A stretch of 45,886 bases of DNA from a virus, in the IMG/VR virus record IMGVR_UViG_3300010368_000021, positions 1-45,886 of that record; one strand, 5' to 3'. Below the pieces are notes generated by a model. It made no database searches. It was not told the origin of the DNA and saw nothing but the letters and a program-made list of their open reading frames with translations. A program made the translations under genes and the position numbers. How positions within the stretch are numbered: position 1 is the first letter of the stretch; each line of letters begins with the position of its first letter. Below, piece by piece: positions 15,024 through 23,567 of the stretch.

Positions 15024-16598
15024 ATGCAGAATAGTGATATCAAAAAAATAATCACACAAGAGTATATTAAATGTGCAAAAGACCCTGCATACTTCATGAA
15101 GAAGTATTGCCATATACAGCATCCAACTAGGGGTAGAATTTTATTTAATTTATACCCATTCCAAGCAGAAGTACTACATCTATTTAGAGATCACCAATAC
15201 CTCATTACTCTTAAATCTAGACAACTAGGAATCTCTACCTTAGCATCAGCATACTCCCTTTGGCTAATGCTCTTCCATAAAGATAAAAACGTACTAGCAT
15301 TAGCAACTACCCAAGCTACAGCAAGGAACCTAGTAACAAAAGTAATTTTCATGTATGATGAATTACCTAAATGGTTAAAACTACCATCAGTAGAAAAAAA
15401 TAAATTATCCCTGAGACTCAAAAACGGATCAAAAATACAAGCTAAATCATCCAACTCGGATGCAGCTAGATCTGAAGCAGTTTCCCTGTTACTTATAGAT
15501 GAAGCAGCGTTCATAGATAATATTGATGAAACTTTCGCTGCTGCACAGCAGACACTTGCTACAGGAGGTCAATGTATGGCTCTCTCAACTCCCAACGGTA
15601 TTGGTAACTGGTTCCACCTGACTTGGGAAAAAGCAGAAACAGGAGAAAACTCTTTTATCCCTATAAAACTCCCCTGGACAGTACACCCAGAAAGAAACCA
15701 GGCCTGGAGAGAGCAACAAGATAAAGACCTAGGACCTAGAATGGCAGGACAGGAATGTGACTGTGATTTCCTAGCATCGGGTGATACAGTATTCGAACCA
15801 GAAGACTTAATGTTTTACGAACAAACATACCAAAGAGACCCTATCGAAAAAAGAGGAGTAGACAGTAACCTATGGATATGGGAACAACCTGACTACACGA
15901 AATCGTATATGGTTGTAGCGGATGTTGCTAGAGGGGATTCTGCCGACTACTCTGCTTTTCATATATTCAACATAGAGGATGCTATACAAGTAGGGGAATA
16001 CAAAGGAAAAATATCTCCAAAAGATTTTGGGAACGTGCTTGTAGGAATAAGTTCTGAATATAATGATGCACTTCTAGTTTGTGAAAATGCAAATATAGGG
16101 TGGGCTACTATCGAACAGATAATGGAGAGAGAATATAGAAACTTATACTATAGTCCAAAGAGTCAAATGGACACAGTTGAATCTTATATGACAAAGTATG
16201 AAAGAGACCAACTAGTACCCGGCTTCACAATGTCTATGAAAACAAGACCTCTTGTTCTAGCAAAAATGATGGAATATGTGCGAGAAAAATCAGTAATCAT
16301 TCAATCAAAACGAACAATGGGAGAGATGAGAGTTTTTGTTTGGAAAAATGGAAGAGCTCAAGCACAGACAAACTATAATGATGATCTAATAATGTCTTGT
16401 GCTACTGCACTATACGTGAGAGATACAGCTTTAAGGTTAAGACAGCAAGGAATGGACCTCGCTAGAGCCCAACTCTCATCCTTCACTAATTTAAATGCAA
16501 AAAACAATGCAATCTTTTCAGTTGATAACTCGCAAAGTAGTCCGTATATTGTAAAGACACCATATGGACACGAAGATGTGTCGTGGATACTTAAATAA
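15024..16598 (+). CDS. Large terminase subunit (T4 gp17-type)
   Basis: 524 residues. The ATPase domain has the deviant Walker A SRQLGIST (65-72), Walker B LLLIDEAAF with D159-E160, and the coupling motif ALSTPNG (186-192). The C-terminal RNase H-type nuclease starts at VVADVARGDSADYSAF with D300. It packages DNA through the portal and cuts concatemers. The family member in T4 is 610 residues, so this one is compact. The gene begins the head cassette directly before portal, the usual T4-like order. No small terminase subunit is seen upstream in the window. Confidence 0.96.
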   Translation: MQNSDIKKIITQEYIKCAKDPAYFMKKYCHIQHPTRGRILFNLYPFQAEVLHLFRDHQYLITLKSRQLGISTLASAYSLWLMLFHKDKNVLALATTQATARNLVTKVIFMYDELPKWLKLPSVEKNKLSLRLKNGSKIQAKSSNSDAARSEAVSLLLIDEAAFIDNIDETFAAAQQTLATGGQCMALSTPNGIGNWFHLTWEKAETGENSFIPIKLPWTVHPERNQAWREQQDKDLGPRMAGQECDCDFLASGDTVFEPEDLMFYEQTYQRDPIEKRGVDSNLWIWEQPDYTKSYMVVADVARGDSADYSAFHIFNIEDAIQVGEYKGKISPKDFGNVLVGISSEYNDALLVCENANIGWATIEQIMEREYRNLYYSPKSQMDTVESYMTKYERDQLVPGFTMSMKTRPLVLAKMMEYVREKSVIIQSKRTMGEMRVFVWKNGRAQAQTNYNDDLIMSCATALYVRDTALRLRQQGMDLARAQLSSFTNLNAKNNAIFSVDNSQSSPYIVKTPYGHEDVSWILK

Positions 16599-16602
16599 AC
16601 GA

Positions 16603-16610
16603 TATTTATT
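16603..16610 (+). promoter_or_regulatory. TATTTATT, one-mismatch box before portal
   Basis: Seven of eight bases match the TATTTATA box; it sits in a 26-base gap, 14 bases before the portal ATG. Confidence 0.4.
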
Positions 16611-16624
16611 AATAAACCATATTA

Positions 16625-18556
16625 ATGGCAGATACTTCACTATTTAAAAGGTTAGGGAGATTATTCTCTTCTGACGTAGTAATAAGAAACGTAGGCGGTG
16701 ACCAATTAAGGGTAGCTGATGTAAATCAAATACAATCCACAGGACGCTATCAAACAAACTCTTTAATAGATAGATTTTCTAGATTATATATTTACAATAA
16801 TAAAAATGTATTTAATCCAAATCTCAACTATCAAACACTCCGTATACAGCTCTACTCTGATTACGAAGCTATGGACACCGATCCCCTACTTGCATCTACT
16901 TTAGATATCTTAGCGGATGAAGCAACTTTAAAGAACGATCAAAACGAAGTTCTATCAATAAAGTCCTCAGATGAAAACATGCAAAGAGTGCTTTACAATT
17001 TATTCTACGATATTTTAAATATAGAATTCAACCTATGGTCCTGGACAAGGAATATGTGCAAATACGGTGACTTTTTCTTAAAATTAGAAATAGCTGAAGA
17101 ATTTGGAGTATATAATGTACTTCCGTACACTGTGTACCATATGACAAGACATGAGGGGATGGATCCAACAGAACCTGCTAAGGTAACTTTTCAACTAGAT
17201 CCTGACGGATTAGCATCTTCACAAGATCCGAACTACATTCCTAGAGATAATAGAAAAGTTATAGAATTTGACAACTACGAAATAGCACACTTTAGACTAA
17301 TATCAGATACAAACTACCTACCTTATGGACGCTCTTATATCGAACCTGCAAGAAAGGTATGGAAACAGTTAACCTTAATGGAAGATGCGATGTTAATCCA
17401 CCGCGTTATGAGAGCTCCAGATAAGAGAACCTTCTATATAAACGTAGGACAAATTCCACCAAATGAAGTTGAGCAGTTTATGCAGAAGACTATCAACACT
17501 ATGAAGAAAACACCGCATATTGACCCTCAAACAGGAGAGTACAACCTACGCTTCAATATGATGAATATGATGGAAGATTTTTATATTCCAGTAAGAGGAG
17601 GTGATACGCAAACTAAGATAGAAAGCACCCCCGGACTACAGTATGACGGGATTAGTGATGTAGAGTACTTAAGAGACAAGATGTTTGCTGCACTTAAGGT
17701 ACCTAAAGCATATTTCGGATACGAAGGTGATCTTTCAGGTAAAGCAACTTTAGCAGCTGAAGACATTAGGTTTGCAAGAACCGTAGAGAGATTGCAGAAA
17801 ATCCTGGAATCTGAGCTAACTAAGATAGCTTTAGTTCATTTATATGCTCAAGGATTTAAAGGAGAATCGTTAACTAACTTTGAAATTAAGCTTACAAATC
17901 CTTCAATCATATTTGAACAAGAGAAAGTAGCATTAATGAAAGAGAAAGTTGATTTAGCAGCACAAATGTTAAATACTAAATTATTTCCTACTGATTATAT
18001 ATATGATAATATTTTCAACTTATCAGAAGACAGGTACATGGAAATGAGAAACCTAGTAACTGAAGACTACAAGCGAACATTTAGACTGGGTCAGATTGAA
18101 AACGAAGGAAACGATCCTGCTAAATCCGGTAAGTCATACGGTACACCTCATGATCTAGCTACTCTATACGGTAGAAGAGCAGGAAAAGGAGATAAGGGTA
18201 CATATTTCGGGGATGTTCCTGCAGGCTATGAAGATCATCCTACACCGCCTCGAATAGGAGAGATCGGACCTGAAGGAGGAAGACCTAAAACTCATGCATC
18301 ACATTACGGAACAAATGACGGACTGGGAGGTAGGGATCCACTAGGGAAACAAGGAATGAAAGGAGGATATCCTTCTGACAATGAAAATGTAAATGAAATA
18401 CAGAAAGAGAGAGAGGTAAATAATACGATGGCACAGACAGTGTTTTTACAAAACCAAAAGATGTTCAGAGATACTAAGCAGATAATCTTCGAAAAACAGG
18501 AAGAAGACACTAGTAATTTACTAAATGAATCCCAGATTACAGATTTAGATAATTAA
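16625..18556 (+). CDS. Portal protein (T4 gp20-type)
   Basis: 643 residues. It forms the dodecameric ring at one head vertex through which DNA passes. The order of features fits gp20: LRIQLYSDYEAMDTDPLLAS near the N-terminus, the ILADEATLKN segment, the long wing with DNRKVIEFDNYEIAHFRL, and the stem/crown helices around KLFPTDYIYDNIFNLSEDRY. It is longer than T4 gp20 (524) owing to a Gly/Pro-rich C-terminal extension from about residue 495 (GKSYGTPHDLATLYGRR ... GKQGMKGGY), common in phages of this broad group. It sits between terminase and core genes. Confidence 0.95.
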   Translation: MADTSLFKRLGRLFSSDVVIRNVGGDQLRVADVNQIQSTGRYQTNSLIDRFSRLYIYNNKNVFNPNLNYQTLRIQLYSDYEAMDTDPLLASTLDILADEATLKNDQNEVLSIKSSDENMQRVLYNLFYDILNIEFNLWSWTRNMCKYGDFFLKLEIAEEFGVYNVLPYTVYHMTRHEGMDPTEPAKVTFQLDPDGLASSQDPNYIPRDNRKVIEFDNYEIAHFRLISDTNYLPYGRSYIEPARKVWKQLTLMEDAMLIHRVMRAPDKRTFYINVGQIPPNEVEQFMQKTINTMKKTPHIDPQTGEYNLRFNMMNMMEDFYIPVRGGDTQTKIESTPGLQYDGISDVEYLRDKMFAALKVPKAYFGYEGDLSGKATLAAEDIRFARTVERLQKILESELTKIALVHLYAQGFKGESLTNFEIKLTNPSIIFEQEKVALMKEKVDLAAQMLNTKLFPTDYIYDNIFNLSEDRYMEMRNLVTEDYKRTFRLGQIENEGNDPAKSGKSYGTPHDLATLYGRRAGKGDKGTYFGDVPAGYEDHPTPPRIGEIGPEGGRPKTHASHYGTNDGLGGRDPLGKQGMKGGYPSDNENVNEIQKEREVNNTMAQTVFLQNQKMFRDTKQIIFEKQEEDTSNLLNESQITDLDN

Positions 18557-18560
18557 ACAC

Positions 18561-18568
18561 TATTTATA
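18561..18568 (+). promoter_or_regulatory. TATTTATA box
   Basis: Exact match just after the portal stop, 40 bases before the ATG at 18609. Confidence 0.55.
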
Positions 18569-18608
18569 CAAGTAAGGTGTATTACCTATACCCCAAAACA
18601 CTATAGAA

Positions 18609-19463
18609 ATGCAAATCAAACACAGCAAGTATAAAAATACAGGTTTAATATTTGAACTGTTAGTTAAGCAAATAGCTGCTGACATCTTAAATAAAAAAGA
18701 TTCTCCTGCAGTTAAAATTTTGAGAAATTTTTACACAGGGAAGACTGCATTAGTAAGAGAGTTTAAATTATATGAATTTATTCTTAAAAGCAAATCAGTC
18801 TCACAATCTAGAGCAGAAGCAACTGTATCTACTATCATAGAAGTAGCACGAACTGTTAATAAAGACCTGCTCAAAGTTCAAAAGTATAAGTTAATTAAAG
18901 AAATTAAAGAAAATTATAATATCGAAGAATTCTTTTCTATTTCTGTAAAAGACTACAAACCTCTAGCAGCTCTATACTGCTTGCTAGAAGCTCATAAAGA
19001 AGACCATATAGTAGCTCCTTCATTCTTAATCGATAATAAAACAACTCTACTAGAACATCTCACAAAATCTCAACAAGATAAGGAAAATGTTAGAGAAACG
19101 TTAATAGAGGAATACTCAAAATACGACAAAGACCTACAGCTATTAATTTTTAAAATACTTTTAGAGAAGTTCAACTCAAAATATACTTCTCTTCTACCAG
19201 AGCAGAAAAATATACTACGGGAATTTATTACATCTGTAGATTCTTCTGCCAGGCTACGTAACATAGTGAACGAAGAGTTTGAAAAATTAAGACAATTAGT
19301 GCTTGCACACAAGGCAAAAGTCACTGACGATATATTAAATATTAAATTACAAGAGGTACTTAAAGGAATAGAACCAGTAGCTAAAACAAAAAAAGTAACT
19401 GATAACCACCTTGTAAGTATAATGCAATACTACGAATTAGTTGAAGAATTAAGAAGACTATGA
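18609..19463 (+). CDS. Conserved helical head-region protein
   Basis: 284 residues, almost entirely helical by composition, no recognised enzymatic motif. It begins MQIKHSKYKNTGLIFELLVK, a start seen in other T4-like phages at the same place. It lies where T4 has small prohead core genes 67 and 68, between portal and prohead protease, so an assembly or core role is likely by position. It overlaps the following tagged gene by four bases (ATGA). Function otherwise unknown. Confidence 0.7.
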   Translation: MQIKHSKYKNTGLIFELLVKQIAADILNKKDSPAVKILRNFYTGKTALVREFKLYEFILKSKSVSQSRAEATVSTIIEVARTVNKDLLKVQKYKLIKEIKENYNIEEFFSISVKDYKPLAALYCLLEAHKEDHIVAPSFLIDNKTTLLEHLTKSQQDKENVRETLIEEYSKYDKDLQLLIFKILLEKFNSKYTSLLPEQKNILREFITSVDSSARLRNIVNEEFEKLRQLVLAHKAKVTDDILNIKLQEVLKGIEPVAKTKKVTDNHLVSIMQYYELVEELRRL

Positions 19464-19723
19464 AGATAAGTCAATTAAGAGAAATAATTAAGGAGGTAAT
19501 GCAAGAGCTTTATGAAATAAGCGCAACCGGAACAGGAGCTAGCTTTACGCCCGGAACAGGAGCCCAATACGCAACACCTAACGCTTTCAGTAAAAATAAA
19601 GGAAAAAATGCTGCTACAAAATACGGAGAAAAATTAGGGTATAAAGTAGTAAAGCAAAAAAAAAGGCCATACAATACTAAAATGTTTGATTACTTAGATG
19701 AGAACACTACAAGAAAAATATAA
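19460..19723 (+). CDS. Small head-region protein, GTGASFTPGTGAQYATP type
   Basis: 87 residues. It starts MKISQLREIIKEVMQELYE, an amphipathic helix with IKE and LYE as possible protease sites. Next is the conserved low-complexity segment GTGASFTPGTGAQYATPNAF and a basic C-terminus (KVVKQKKRPYNTK). Proteins with this middle segment recur in T4-like phages of aquatic bacteria. The location among core genes suggests a small prohead core or internal protein comparable to T4 gp67/gp68 by position only. It overlaps its neighbours on both sides. Confidence 0.7.
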   Translation: MKISQLREIIKEVMQELYEISATGTGASFTPGTGAQYATPNAFSKNKGKNAATKYGEKLGYKVVKQKKRPYNTKMFDYLDENTTRKI

Positions 19724-20984
19724 CGCAATTTTAGAAAACAAATTTTCTAAATCCCAGTTTGTTAGAGATGCTAGATTAGAGCTACCTAACCTAATAAGTA
19801 ACTTCAATGGATTTGAGGATACTGTAACTATTCTTAAGAATAGATCAATGATTCATGAGACTAAGAAAAAAGAGACTATGAAATCTGAAGATTCATTTCC
19901 TGAAGAAGCAGTATCGAGAGGTGTCGATTACGAATTACAAGTACAAGGTATTAACATACCGTTAGAGATGCCCAACGATGAGGAATTAGAAAAAGCCAAA
20001 ACTAAAGTAGTTAAGAACTTATCTAAAGATCTCAACTTTTACTTAAACCTACTTTCAGGAGAATCAAAAAATGTTGATAAGCATGATAAGTATGTTGAAG
20101 CTAAAAAAGGAAAAGAAATAGATACTTTTAACGGAATGAAAAAAGCTGAATTAAGGGAAACACTCCATAAGTTGGTTAAAAAAGCTTTACAAGAAGGTAG
20201 AAGAGCTAAAATAAAAGGTGGTAAAGTAGTAACAGAAAATGATTACGAAACAGGAGGGTATGTAGAATCTATGGGACCCGAACTTGATAAGGTAGTAAAA
20301 CACCTCCAAGCAGTTTGGAATGAATGGAAAAACGGACCTATGACTGAACCAGAAATGGTTACTTTTGCAAAAGCAGATCTAGTTAACTACTTAAAAAATC
20401 AACTAAAAGAAATAGATGAGAGTTTCTTAGACGAAGCGGGATTAGAAGAAAAGAAAGGTAGAGACTTAGATAAAGACGGAGATATAGACTCTAACGATTA
20501 CCTAGCTGCTAGGGATAATGCAATTAAAAACTCTTTAAAAGAGAGCTTTAAAAAATTAATCAGAGGAATTTTAACAGAAGAAAAAAGAGTCTTACTAGAA
20601 GCTAAAGCAGAAAACTTAGAATCGTTTATTAACTACGAAAACGTAGATAACGAAGACTTAGCTGCACGTATTAGAAAAGGAGCTACAGAATTAGCAGAAC
20701 ATATTGCTAAAATAGAAAAAGCTCATTTAGATGCTAGACAAGGAATAGAAGCAATTTATGCAAATATTGGCTCCTTTATGGCTCCAGCCGTTTCAGTAGC
20801 ATTTAAAAAAGACTTACAACCAGTATTAAGTAAATATATGACAATAGAACTTCCCAAGTCTAAGAGAATATCTCCTGAAGAATTGGAAAAATTAGGTATT
20901 GATCCTACACAAGCTGGTAATTCTATGTATAAGGTTAATGAGAATAAAGGTAAGAAATCAAAATATACTAAAAGAAAAAATTAA
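19698..20984 (+). CDS. Probable prohead core/internal protein with EF-hand-like loop
   Basis: 428 residues, mostly helical and charged. An EF-hand/dockerin-type calcium loop lies at 256-267 (D256, D258, D260, G261, D262, D264) within KGRDLDKDGDIDSNDYLAAR. The N-terminus MRTLQEKYNAILENKF contains ILE|N at 11-13, and further (I/L)xE sites occur (LLEA, INYE). It stands between a small core-region protein and the prohead protease, so a role in the prohead interior is likely. The ATG lies 26 bases inside the preceding gene. There is no recognisable catalytic motif. Confidence 0.65.
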   Translation: MRTLQEKYNAILENKFSKSQFVRDARLELPNLISNFNGFEDTVTILKNRSMIHETKKKETMKSEDSFPEEAVSRGVDYELQVQGINIPLEMPNDEELEKAKTKVVKNLSKDLNFYLNLLSGESKNVDKHDKYVEAKKGKEIDTFNGMKKAELRETLHKLVKKALQEGRRAKIKGGKVVTENDYETGGYVESMGPELDKVVKHLQAVWNEWKNGPMTEPEMVTFAKADLVNYLKNQLKEIDESFLDEAGLEEKKGRDLDKDGDIDSNDYLAARDNAIKNSLKESFKKLIRGILTEEKRVLLEAKAENLESFINYENVDNEDLAARIRKGATELAEHIAKIEKAHLDARQGIEAIYANIGSFMAPAVSVAFKKDLQPVLSKYMTIELPKSKRISPEELEKLGIDPTQAGNSMYKVNENKGKKSKYTKRKN

Positions 20985-20985
20985 G

Positions 20986-21564
20986 ATGAACAACCTATTA
21001 GTAGAAATAACACCATTTAAATCAATACTCAGGGAGTCTAAAGAAAGGCCGGGGGTATACGAAGTAGAAGGAGTTTTACAAAGAGCAGGAGCTAAAAACC
21101 AAAACGGACGAGTATACGACAAGACCTTGCTTGAAAGAGAGTGTAAGAAGTATATGAATGAGTTCGTAAAAAATGGAAATGCTTTTGGAGAATTAGATCA
21201 TCCGGAATCAGCTGTAGTATCTTTAAAAAATGCTTCCCACGTAGTAAAAGACCTGTGGTGGGATGGTGATGAGCTAAAAGGAAGAATTGAACTACTCAAT
21301 ACACCTGTAGGAAATATTGTCAAAGAAATTATAAAAGCAGGACATACTATAGGAATCTCTTCTAGGGGTACAGGATCAGTACAACAAACAAACGAAGGAA
21401 CATTAGAGGTACAGCAAGACTTTGAATTAGTCTGCTGGGATTTCGTCTCCAATCCTTCCACACAGGGAGCTTTCATGAACCCAGTATCCTTAAACGAAGG
21501 AAAACTCCCTGAAAATAAGTACACAAAAATCAATTCAATAATCAACGAAATATTAAGAGCATAG
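20986..21564 (+). CDS. Prohead maturation protease (T4 gp21-type)
   Basis: 192 residues from the ATG at 20986; an earlier in-frame ATG at 20899 lies inside the previous gene and encodes a non-conserved segment, so it is not used. The serine protease signatures are H72 in FGELDHPES and S125/S126 in TIGISSRGTGS, in the order of herpes/T4-type prohead proteases. It cuts scaffold, capsid and internal proteins after (I/L)xE. The start of this protein itself contains LVE and ILRE, suitable for self-processing. It immediately precedes another internal protein and the scaffold gene. Confidence 0.93.
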   Translation: MNNLLVEITPFKSILRESKERPGVYEVEGVLQRAGAKNQNGRVYDKTLLERECKKYMNEFVKNGNAFGELDHPESAVVSLKNASHVVKDLWWDGDELKGRIELLNTPVGNIVKEIIKAGHTIGISSRGTGSVQQTNEGTLEVQQDFELVCWDFVSNPSTQGAFMNPVSLNEGKLPENKYTKINSIINEILRA

Positions 21565-21566
21565 AA

Positions 21567-22226
21567 ATGGAAAACAATTTTGACCTTAGAAAATTTTTAG
21601 TAGAAAATAAGTTGACTTCTACTTCAAGAACAATAAACGAACAAACTATTCCAAACGATATAGTTTGGACAGATGAAGACGAACAAACCGCTAGCCAGGG
21701 TACATTTAACCAAATGGACCAATCTTCAGATGATCTTGAAGGGTATGATGTTGAGCTATTAGGATATAGTCCAAGTACAGGAAAAGCATATAAGGGATAT
21801 GCTGGAGGTTCCTACGGAGAAACAGATTACGATGATATAGACGGAGTCGAAGAAATGAATCCACGTGAGACGGAGCACTATATTGCTGCTTTAAAAAAAC
21901 ATGAACCAGAACATTTCAACAAGATGACTCAAGGAGTTGATATATCAAAAAATAACTTATCGGAAGAAGACAAGGTAAGCTCTAGAGTAGATAAAGGAAG
22001 TATAAGCATAGCAAACATAGATACATCAGATTACCCAGACTTTTCTGATGCCTATATAGAGTATGCCGAATTTGAAGACGGTACCCCATTAACAGATGAA
22101 GAGATAGATCAGCTCAATGACGAGATGAGTGATGAAATACACCAATTAGCTTACGAATCATTATACGAAGGACTAACTAAGAGAGAAAGAGTAGTAAAAG
22201 AGGCAGTTCTCAAAGCTTTAAAGTAG
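21567..22226 (+). CDS. Acidic phage protein with DAYIEYAEF motif
   Basis: 219 residues, strongly acidic. It begins MENNFDLRKFLVENKLTSTS, a short helical leader with LVE|N. The C-terminal part has DYPDFSDAYIEYAEFEDGTP and a DEEIDQLNDE helix, a module repeatedly found in uncultured T4-like phages, with no known function. It follows the protease by two bases and ends before a strong terminator, so it is the last gene of this unit. An internal head protein processed by the adjacent protease is a reasonable inference. Confidence 0.68.
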   Translation: MENNFDLRKFLVENKLTSTSRTINEQTIPNDIVWTDEDEQTASQGTFNQMDQSSDDLEGYDVELLGYSPSTGKAYKGYAGGSYGETDYDDIDGVEEMNPRETEHYIAALKKHEPEHFNKMTQGVDISKNNLSEEDKVSSRVDKGSISIANIDTSDYPDFSDAYIEYAEFEDGTPLTDEEIDQLNDEMSDEIHQLAYESLYEGLTKRERVVKEAVLKALK

Positions 22227-22289
22227 AATAAAGCTATTAAGATAAAATCATAGTAATATTTCCTCGGACGCTACCGCAGGATTGATGTA

Positions 22290-22331
22290 CCTGTAAGCAT
22301 AACATAAGAACTGCTTACGGGTCTTTTTTTT
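22290..22331 (+). terminator. Intrinsic terminator before scaffold gene
   Basis: A 10-bp stem CCTGTAAGCA (22290-22299) / TGCTTACGGG (22312-22321) with one T-G pair and a 12-base loop, followed by TC and a run of T. Confidence 0.88.
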
Positions 22332-22370
22332 GCAGAAAACTAAGGACTTCTTGTTTTTATTTAAACAGCA

Positions 22371-22378
22371 TATTTATT
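22371..22378 (+). promoter_or_regulatory. TATTTATT, one-mismatch box before scaffold
   Basis: Seven of eight matches to the box, 40 bases after the terminator and 94 bases before the scaffold ATG, implying a long leader if used. Confidence 0.4.
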
Positions 22379-22429
22379 ATTACAAATATACGGTCAACTA
22401 TACCGCATTATAAAAAAAAACTTTCCTAT

Positions 22430-22448
22430 TACGATTCAAATAATCGTA
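22430..22448 (+). other. Leader hairpin upstream of scaffold gene
   Basis: A perfect 7-bp inverted repeat TACGATT (22430-22436) / AATCGTA (22442-22448) with loop CAAAT, 24 bases before the ATG at 22473 and followed by ACACACACAAAAA. No T-run follows, so it is not a terminator; it could shape the mRNA leader. Confidence 0.5.
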
Positions 22449-22472
22449 CACACACAAAAATTTTTATTAAAA

Positions 22473-23540
22473 ATGGCAAACAAAGATTTATTTAAGCAAG
22501 CTATTGCTGAAGCCAAATCTGTTCGTGAAGCCGCTATTGCAAACGCTAAACAAGCTTTGGAAGAGACTTTAACTCCTCATCTAAAAGATATGTTAGCTGC
22601 TAAACTTCAAGAGATGGAAGATGCATCAGAAGAAGGAGTAGTTAAAACAGAAGCACAAGGCAATATCGATGCTGACGAAAAGAACTCATTCGATCAACTA
22701 GAGGAAGAATACACTTTCGAAGAAGAGGATGAAGAAGCTGAGAATGATTCAGAAGAATCTGAAGACGAAGCTGAGGAAGAAGCAGAAGAAATTGAGGTAA
22801 AAGACATGGAAGTCGAAGACCTTAAAAACTTAATCCGCGATATCATCGCTCAAGAAGTTGGAAATGACGAAGCTGGGGAAGAAATGCCCGGCGAAGAAAT
22901 GCCAGCAGACGACATGGTAGGAATGGATAGTGAAGAAGAGATCGATTTAGATGAAATTCTAAGAGAACTTGGAGAAATGTCTCATGAAGTAGATGAGTAT
23001 GGATCTACTAAAATGAGTGAACCATCTGATTCTGCAGCAGCAGGGTTAGATAACATTATTAGCGGGCTACGAGCATTAACTAAAAAAGGAGGTCCTATAG
23101 CTAAGCAAGCATTTGCTGCTTTGCAAAGTTTAGGAGCTGGTGCTGGTGCTGCAATGCGTAATGAAGAAGAAATCTATGAACTAAACGAAGCACTAAGAAC
23201 AATTAAAGCTCTTAGCAAACAACTTCAGGAAACTAATTTGCTAAATGCTAAATTACTTTACTTAAATAAAGTATTTAAAGCAAACAACTTAACAGAATCT
23301 CAAAAAGTAAATATTATAACTGCATTCGACAAAGCAGAGACTGTTAAAGAAGCAAAACTAGTCTACAAAACAATTTCAGAAAACGTGATAGCTAGAACAA
23401 CTAGTAAATCAAAAGTTAATGAAGCAAAATTAGGTATGGCATCAAAAGCTACTGGAATTACTGCTAGAAGACCAGAAATAATTACAGAAGCTAATGAAAC
23501 TGTACTAAGAATGCAAAAGTTAGCAGGAATTATAAAATAA
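22473..23540 (+). CDS. Prohead core scaffold protein (T4 gp22-type)
   Basis: 355 residues. A helical N-terminus (MANKDLFKQAIAEAKSVREA) is followed by a very acidic middle (about 60-175, runs of Glu/Asp) and a helical C-terminal half with NEALRTIKALSKQLQE and LLYLNKVFKANNLTESQK. This layout and position directly before the capsid gene fit gp22, which fills the prohead and is degraded by the protease. Several (I/L)xE or NE sites are present (LNEA, VNEA, ITEA). It lies in a unit with the capsid gene between two terminators. Confidence 0.9.
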   Translation: MANKDLFKQAIAEAKSVREAAIANAKQALEETLTPHLKDMLAAKLQEMEDASEEGVVKTEAQGNIDADEKNSFDQLEEEYTFEEEDEEAENDSEESEDEAEEEAEEIEVKDMEVEDLKNLIRDIIAQEVGNDEAGEEMPGEEMPADDMVGMDSEEEIDLDEILRELGEMSHEVDEYGSTKMSEPSDSAAAGLDNIISGLRALTKKGGPIAKQAFAALQSLGAGAGAAMRNEEEIYELNEALRTIKALSKQLQETNLLNAKLLYLNKVFKANNLTESQKVNIITAFDKAETVKEAKLVYKTISENVIARTTSKSKVNEAKLGMASKATGITARRPEIITEANETVLRMQKLAGIIK

Positions 23541-23567
23541 AAAACTAAAAAAACCACACTATTAATT

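Noticed and set aside
20899-20985. Earlier ATG start for the prohead protease
   Set aside because: The added 29 residues lie inside the previous gene and have no protease-family character; the ATG at 20986, one base after the stop of the previous gene, is the natural start.
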